Assembly: GCA_014925825.1 (NCBI GenBank)
Contig: JACGCK010000004.1
Span: 124,001-188,000, forward strand
Reading direction: 5' to 3'
Length of the DNA: 64,000 bases
DNA from: Pholiota molesta
Lineage: Eukaryota; Basidiomycota; Agaricomycetes; Agaricales; Strophariaceae
Under the pieces are notes generated by a model. The model was given only the letters and a program-made list of their open reading frames with translations. It ran no database searches and had not been told where the DNA came from. This document shows positions 57,001 through 64,000 of the stretch, one piece after another; the first letter of the stretch is position 1, and the number at the start of each line of letters is the position of its first letter. The translations under genes were made by a program, and so were the position numbers.

Positions 57001-60000
57001 AGTCAACGAAACGCTACGAACAGTCCTCAAAGAGGTCATCACAAGGTCGTCCAGTGGTTCGAATGGACGATCGACGGGCATGGAGGATGGAGATGGATTT
57101 GGACCAATTCGAACAGCCAATGTCCAAGGTTCCACAACCGGTACGCTCAAAACAGAGGATGATCGACCTACAAGACAAATCATCGAAATATGCGTTGGTG
57201 TCTTGGCATGTGGGCCATTCCTGCAATCTCCTTCCTTCAAACCTACTCGAGATAAAGAGTTGGCGCAACTCATTAGCTCGAGTGCAGAAAGTCACCCCGA
57301 CAAGTTTTGTCTTGTCAGCCCCGTATATTTCAGGAGAGTACGTCAAGGTACTCTATCATTACCCATCAAATATTTCGATACCTTCTTCGACAAATTTGCA
57401 CCTTTGCTTCGTCAATATTCCTACTCAAGAAGTGAGCCTTTTCAGTGTATCCTTCTTGAGCTACTCAGCTCTTGTCTGGGAATCTTGAATTCGGATGACA
57501 GCATAGCCCGAGATGTGCACCAAAAGTTCAGCGAGCTCTGCGTTTGGATGTCTCAAGCGTTCAATGCAAAAAAAATTCGTTCATGGATACTTCGAGATGC
57601 ATTCATTCGATTCATGGACAAATATTTAGCACAAGATCCTCTTCAAAAATCATGGGCCTCACAGGACGACTTCCAGGATGAAGAGCAATATGAAGCTTCC
57701 CTTCCAACGTCCCTGTTACCAACAATGAATGACGACCCCGATATTAGGGTTCGATTTCGTGCGGCTCTCGTTAACGCGCAGCTCTACTCTCTTTCAGAAC
57801 AGCTAGGGCTTAAGCCAATAGACATGTACGAGCGCATGAAGAAATTTTATACCAACAATGTCGACGAGTGAGTACAGCGTTTTTTCGGTATTGTGTTGTG
57901 TGTTCATGTATATATTTGCCAGCTACGAGCACATGTTAACGCGCGTCCTATCTCTTGGAAATATCATGATCGTCTCATCTGCCGTCCGTCGAGGACCTTA
58001 CTGGCATTTGCTAGAGACATTCATCCATAGCCAACAATACACAAATCATATCGGAGCCGTCCTTACTGGAGTAGCCCAAAGGTTAGGACTGCCAACCCTT
58101 TCAGCTCTATTTCAAGCATATGCTTCTCAGATCGCCTACTCCGTCCGCATATCGAACGCAGACATCATGTCATTTCCTCCTCATTTACTGGGTTATCGGG
58201 ACAGAAGACAGTCTGCAGAGGCTGCATTTCACCTGTTTACTCCAACGAACATCCTCAACGGTGGTCGAAGCCAATTTGAGAGTCATTGCAAAATACTTCA
58301 GAAAAGTCCATCAGATGGTTTGCAAGATTGTTTTGGGGACATCGTTGGACTCTGCATCGCGAATTGGTTTGATAATCCACCCCGCGACAGTACCCCTGAC
58401 CACCTTGAAGAATACCTGAAGGAAATTACGCAACCTCTAGAAGCCTTTTGGCCCACATTTGAGGAAAACATCGATGGTGTCGTCGCCATGATTCTTCGAT
58501 GTCTTGGCGAAAAAAACTTTTCTGAAGACGGTCAAATCATGGCGGACTTACGATCGCTTGACGTACTCAACAATTCCAAAACCGCTTCAGCATTTGCATC
58601 TTTGGTTTCTCATCGCTCGTCAGACACGTTCAAACCCCATGAACCCAATCTACCTTGTTTCCCTGCACAAACAATCATCCAGAGTTTCCTCTGGATTGCT
58701 TCTCGAATACCCCGTGCAATTACCAAGGCAACAACTTATCATGTTTTGCACCTCCTCATGGGTTCCGTTCATAATACACCTTTGGTCAATGAGCAGCATC
58801 GATTAATTAATGCCATGAGCCTTTGGTTGGCATACCGCCGACAAGACCTTGAGGACTTAACCATCCTCAACACTGTTATTCACTGTGCAACTTCATTCTT
58901 CTCGCAATCGGATTTGGCCCGCTCCGCTCAATCGATTTTGGAGTTTACATTTCGTTATTATCGAGGGTTCAAGTTTAACAATGACTTCGGAGCTCATCAA
59001 AATTCTTATTTATCAAACTTCCTCGTCCGAATCTGTTGCATTGCCCATGATTACGCATCCAATTCCAATAATCAATCAATTCGGGAGATGGGAAATGGCT
59101 TGGTAGACTGGATTGACCAGCAAACTTATACGCTTTCAAAAGAACCCACTTTCCACTCGATGATAGCGCGAGCCCTTGCAGCCTGGCCACATCAACCTTC
59201 GTTGGAGTTGTCGCCGATTTATGAAGAAATTACGCTTAGCGACCTGGCATCTATCCTCGAAGATCACCATCTTGCGTCCAACAAATTTAGGCTAGTTCGT
59301 CGCATCAAGGAACAAACTCTGCTAGGTTATGACAAGGAAAACCAGTTTTCGGAAAAATATTTCTGGAGGCTGAAAGAATATATGCCGCCTTCTGACCAGT
59401 TGCAAGATGAAGACATAGCTGCTTTCACAGAACTCCTTTCCATAAATCACGGGAAGATTTCCAGTTTCAGCCCCGAACGCCCAGATCTGACTACTCCTCG
59501 TATTCGCCAACGTCACATGTCGAAAAGGAAAGGCATAACAAATGGCGCCCTAGCCCAAGACGCCATCACCCTTGGTCTCCTGACAATGCTAAAAGATGAC
59601 GATCCAGTTCGTGTATCGAATGCCTATAAAACGCTCAGGCTCATCATGGCAATTTCATCCGAAGTGCCTCGATTCACTCCATCCGATTTTCGTACGGAGG
59701 TCAACTATCTGAAGTTCTGTAAACGTTTGCCAACACAGCGTTCTGTTCCAAATATAGAGGAAATGTTAACTTCAGACTTGTACTTGGAATCTGCAAATGA
59801 CTTCAAGCGATGGGTTTCTCTGTTGACCGTCTTGCTCAGTGATACTCTCGCCGTTATCGATCCATTTTTTGGCCAATTATCTTCAATATTGACCACGGAT
59901 ACTGCGTTTGCAGAGGAGGTATTGCCTATCCTTGTGTATACCGTCCTTGCCATACAAAAGGACAAGAAGCTCAGTCCTGTTACCTATCCCTTGCGCGATC

Positions 60001-63000
60001 TATTGTCAACATATTTCACTGCCGTTCTCTCTTCTACAGACGCGGATCTCCTTTGCATCCGCTCCATAGTAGATATCGCTCTGCATCTGCGTTATTTCAC
60101 AAGCAACCCGAATGATTTACTCGCCTACAACAAATGGCTGAATATCGATTACGTGTTACTGGCTCGAAGTGCAGTTCTCTGTGGTGCATACACCACTGCA
60201 TTATTATTTGTGGAGATTGCCTCAGATGGAAGACACGACGGTCGCGATGATGGTATTACGGAACAAGTTCTGTATGAAATCTATGCGCATATCGACGAAC
60301 CTGATGGGTTCTATGGAATCAAAACAACCAACCTTCAGCAATTTTTAATCAAGCGGTTGCATCACGAAAAACAATGGGACAAGGCCTTTCGATTCCATGG
60401 GGCAGCTTTAGAGGCGGGTAATTCGCGCAAGGTTGAAGAGGAGGGGCTTTTAGAATCCTTTCATTACTTTGGTTTCGACCGCTTGGCCATCGATACGTTG
60501 CGGAATTTGCCAGGGCAGTCTTCATCGTCGGAAAATTCGTCGTCGTCGATGAACTACAAACTAGCATGGCGAACAGAAACATGGGACCTCCCTGACCAGG
60601 CAAAGGATTCCGCGAGTGCAACTTTGTATCGTGCACTCCGAGCCGTCTATCGCGAGCGTGATCTGCAACTTGTGGATAACACCATTCAATCTGCTTTCTT
60701 GCACGAGATGTCTCATTTAAGCTTATTGGGCCCCGAAAATTTGGCTGAAATCCGGACTGCATCCCAGGAGCTTATGTGCCTAGGGCAGATTCTACAATGG
60801 AGGCAACAATATATGCAGCAACGTCTCAAAGCGGAGGATATGTCACTCAATAGTTGGAAGGAATTTATTAGCATTGACCCTGCCTTCCAGTGCGTTGCGA
60901 TGCCTTTTCTAATTATCACATAGACTGATATCGTGACAGATTTTCTGACTTGGAATCTCTTATGGCAACACGCATTTCTCTGGTTCGTTCCGTCAGGCAA
61001 AAAGAAGAACGTCAACAAATAGGAACGGCAGTCACGCCATTCATCAAGGGATTAAAAGACGTTGAAAAAGGTTGTCTTCTTCGTTTATCTGAAGCTGCAA
61101 GGACATCGGGTCAAATACAGATCGCACTTAACTCAGTCGTTCGGGCACAACAATTGGATGTTACGCCATCTACAGAAGTTTCCGAAGAGTTCGCCAACGT
61201 GTTATGGGTACAAAAAGAAGAAAAGCTGGCTGTACAATTCCTTCGACGTTTGATCGAAAGCGACGATGCTTCTCACAATCACCTTTCCAACGCTTCAAAC
61301 AAGGCTATATGGCTGTCTCGCCTCGGCGCCTGGACATCAGAGGCATGTCTCGAAAAGCCCGCTGAGATTTGGAAACGGTATTTCGACCCCTCGATTACAC
61401 TCTTAGAAACGATCAAAACACCGGAAACTTCGATGCTTCACATGCAACAATATACAGGCAATGTGCGATGTTTGCAGAGCGTCAATATCATTCAACTTTG
61501 AAGTCTTCAGACGGCCTGAGATGGAAGGTTTACGTGGAACGCAAAAAGCAGGAAATCGCGCAACATCATCAAGCCTTACAGTCATCATCATTGCCCCCAG
61601 AGTCGATCAAAACCCATCGTGCTGAAAAGCAGAAAGCCGAACGACTGCTGAAAGAAGATAGCGAACAATTCAAGAAACATAACGCCCTCTGTGATACCTT
61701 GCTCAAACAGGCCATTGATATGCATGCTCGATGTTTGGAAACGTCCAGCGAGTTTGATACCGATTCGGCGGTTCGCTTATGTTCTCTCTGGCTCGCCAAC
61801 TTCGATGATGAGTCTATTCTTGAGTGCGTTCGGACAGCTCTTGACAGAATACCTTCCCGAAAGCTCGTTTTTCTTGCAGTGAGTTGATTGTACAGTGCTA
61901 CCATAATATCTACTGACACCTCCCATAGCACCAGCTTACCGCGCGATTGGCGAGCGCACAGTCCCAACCGCAGACTCAAGAAAATCTACATAAGCTAATT
62001 TTGCGTATATGTCAGGAGCATCCATTCCACATCTTATATCAAGTATATTGCTTGTCAGATCATTCCACCCCCGTCCCTACTGGCAGACGCCTCTCTGAAC
62101 GTCATGCTAGTCAGTCGACTCAAACAGACCGTGGCACCGCCGCTAACAACCTTCTCGATCGCTTACGGATCGAAGAAATCACGGGCCAACGGATTCGCGA
62201 CGTGGAACGACTATGCGATGCCAGTTTAGAATGGGCGAAATATCGCATCGTCAAGGTTCCACGGTTCTCGAACCAGAACAAGCAGAAAGGCGTCCCTTTC
62301 AAGATTCCCACTGGTCTCAAAATCTTAGAGATATCAGATTTGCGTGTTCCGGTGTCCACTGCGCGCACACCACTTGACCCCACGATGCAATACAAAGATT
62401 GTGTTTGGATAAACCGGTACGAGCCTACCTTTGACACTGCCGGTGGTGTAAATATGCCCAAGATCAACATCTGCCATGGATCCGACGGACAAAAATACAA
62501 GCAATTGGTACGGTATTCCAAATAAAATGAAATGGTTATATCGCTGACATTTCAATATAGTTCAAAGGTGAAGGAAACGACGATTTGCGCCAAGATGCAG
62601 TTATGGAACAAGTCTTTGAGCTCGTGAACGGGATGCTGAAGCGTGATCGCGAAACGCTGCGACGCGATTTGAAAGTGCGCGATTACAAGGTTATTCCCCT
62701 CGCTAGCCAGGCAGGAATTATAGAATTCGTTGGTAACACTTCCCCTCTTCGCGAATGGCTGTACAATGCACACCCCAAGTTCGTAATCCACTACAATTTA
62801 CTCTTCAGCAACTCATGTCTGCGTTCGACAGATATCATCCTAGCGACATGAAGCAGACGGTTATTTCTGCTCAGATGAAAGACTTACAAGAGAACTATGG
62901 CAATGACCCAGAAAGAATGTTGAAATTCTTCCTTGAAACGCGGAAGAAATTCAGACCAGTTCTACGCCATTATTTTACGGAGAAGCACAAGAACCCGATC

Positions 63001-63820
63001 AACTGGTTCCAGATGCGATTGTGCTACACGCGCAGTATCGCAACTACCTCCATTGTAGGACACATATTAGGTCTAGGGGATCGGCATAGCTCGAACATCC
63101 TCATGGACAATGTCACTGGGGAAGCTGTGCATATCGACCTCGGTATTGCCTTTGATCAGGTATGGACTAACACAGTCAAGTTCTTGTACATGCTATTAAT
63201 TCTCAGCAGGGAAAACTCCTCGCCATCCCTGAAAAAGTTCCATTTCGGATGACCGCTGATATCGTTGATGGGATGGGACCATCGGGCACGATGGGCGTGT
63301 TCCAAAGATGCGCGGAGGAGACACTTCGCGTGCTGCGCGAGGAATCTGAGGTCATCATGACGGTTTTAGAAGTGTTCAAGCACGATCCGCTGCATTCATG
63401 GTGCGCTTCTTCACGTTTCCATTTCGATTCACGCCTCCTTGCTGACACCAGGTCCCTTTGCATAGGACTGCGAGCGAATTCAAAGTGAAGCAGGCGCAGG
63501 CAGACGCACCAGCCCGGCCACGACGACGCTGGCCGATACGAGCCGCTTCAACCTCGGAATCGGGATTGACATGAGCAGCGGTTCGGCGGATGAGGCGGCG
63601 GATCGCGCACTGAGCTCTGTCGCACGCAAGCTCAACAAGTCGCTCAGCGTGGAGAGCACGGTGAACGAGCTCTGGCGGAGGCGATGGATCCGCTGAACCT
63701 GGCTACGATCTTCGTTGGTGCGTAATATCATTTTTTGTCAGCCTGGAGATCAGGTCGTGTATGATCTTGTGCTGATCTTCTTGCGTTTTTAATTTTTCAG
63801 GGTGGTTTCCTTTTGCATAG
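54067..63820 (+). CDS. tel1: Tel1/ATM serine/threonine checkpoint kinase (PIKK), with four apparent frameshifts
   Basis: Exons include 54067-55404, 55462-56927, 56981-57867, 57923-60889, 60940-61878, 61929-62507, 62561-62778, 62832-63159, 63210-63400, 63466-63717 and 63801-63820, about 2900 residues. The N-terminus carries the Tel1/ATM TAN-type motif ([16 protein letters not shown]), followed by HEAT-like helices and a FAT region. The kinase has [20 protein letters not shown], the catalytic loop [11 protein letters not shown] and [11 protein letters not shown], then [20 protein letters not shown]. The FATC end reads [20 protein letters not shown]. Tel1 senses double-strand breaks through Mre11-Rad50-Nbs1 and guards telomeres. 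Frame is lost by one base near 56590, 61405-61445, 63518 and 63673, each with coding sequence resuming. This could be sequence error or a decaying gene; the conserved catalytic residues favour error. Confidence 0.88.
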
Positions 63821-64000
63821 TCATTTCGAGTTAAGGCTGCTTAGTGTTCAAAAAATTTACGGACTTTGTATGTTTATTTACGGCATTCCATGATTTCCTG
63901 CTCTTTCCTGCACATCTGTATCCATTAAGCAATAGACCCTGTATCATCCATCCCCTTTCAGTTCCAATGCTTTACATTCTGTAATGTTTTACGATGCTTA
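63821..64000. other. 3' flank of tel1
   Basis: AT-rich sequence after the FATC stop codon at 63818-63820. Nothing else is seen up to the window edge. Confidence 0.4.

Noticed and set aside
61369..61887. A separate gene overlapping tel1 in another frame
   Set aside because: The frame continues the FAT region of tel1 and ends at its next splice donor, so it is the same gene after a one-base shift.
1..64000. tRNA, rRNA, CRISPR arrays or prokaryotic operons
   Set aside because: No cloverleaf with a convincing T-loop, no rRNA core sequence and no regular spacer repeats were noticed, and the gene structure is fungal. A covariance-model scan would be needed to exclude small RNAs.

Overview
The window looks like nuclear DNA from an agaricomycete (mushroom-forming basidiomycete). 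The genes are dense and cut by many short introns, about 45-75 nt, mostly GT-AG with a few likely GC-AG. Several protein families are typical of basidiomycetes: a DUF6699 protein, a DUF6533-type seven-helix membrane protein, an F-box protein of the LPPEIL type, and a set of paralogous cytochrome P450s. All gene models here were read by eye from splice signals and protein similarity. For the models where I fixed every exon, the exon lengths sum to a multiple of three.

Layout. 0-5.5 kb: a WrbA/Pst2-type flavodoxin quinone reductase with a decayed tandem copy behind it, a DUF2015 protein (minus), and a CUE/DUF1771/Smr protein resembling the no-go-decay nuclease Cue2. 5.5-14.9 kb: a gene-poor stretch, a classical SDR, a poorly resolved small-gene area, a DUF6699 protein, and a divergent pair of monothiol glutaredoxin (grx5, minus) and an HSD10-like SDR (plus). 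14.9-22 kb: a DUF6533 membrane protein, a 1.17-kb hAT transposon remnant with terminal inverted repeats and a perfect 8-bp target duplication, then a large membrane-anchored two-lobed amidohydrolase. 22-31 kb: small hypothetical genes, a likely mitochondrial protein, and a Ccc2/ATP7-type copper ATPase (minus). 31.8-48 kb: three paralogous P450s; one on the minus strand and two in tandem on the plus strand, separated by an LRR-like protein, a dynactin-p24-like coiled-coil protein and a Bcs1-type AAA ATPase. 48-64 kb: an unknown protein, an F-box protein and the giant PIKK checkpoint kinase Tel1/ATM.

I see no single pathway. Copper ATPase, Grx5, Bcs1 and Tel1 are housekeeping functions. The P450 trio is the accessory part and shows recent local duplication. 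The most notable observations are the intact-ended hAT remnant about 115 bp upstream of the amidohydrolase start, the amidohydrolase whose second lobe seems to have lost its metal-binding histidines, a two-exon duplication that made an extra copper-binding domain in the Ccc2 homologue, and seven apparent frameshifts in otherwise well-preserved genes that are all equivalent to loss of one base. The last pattern suggests sequencing deletions rather than real pseudogenes. I did not find a clearly new multi-gene system. No tRNA, rRNA or CRISPR was recognised.
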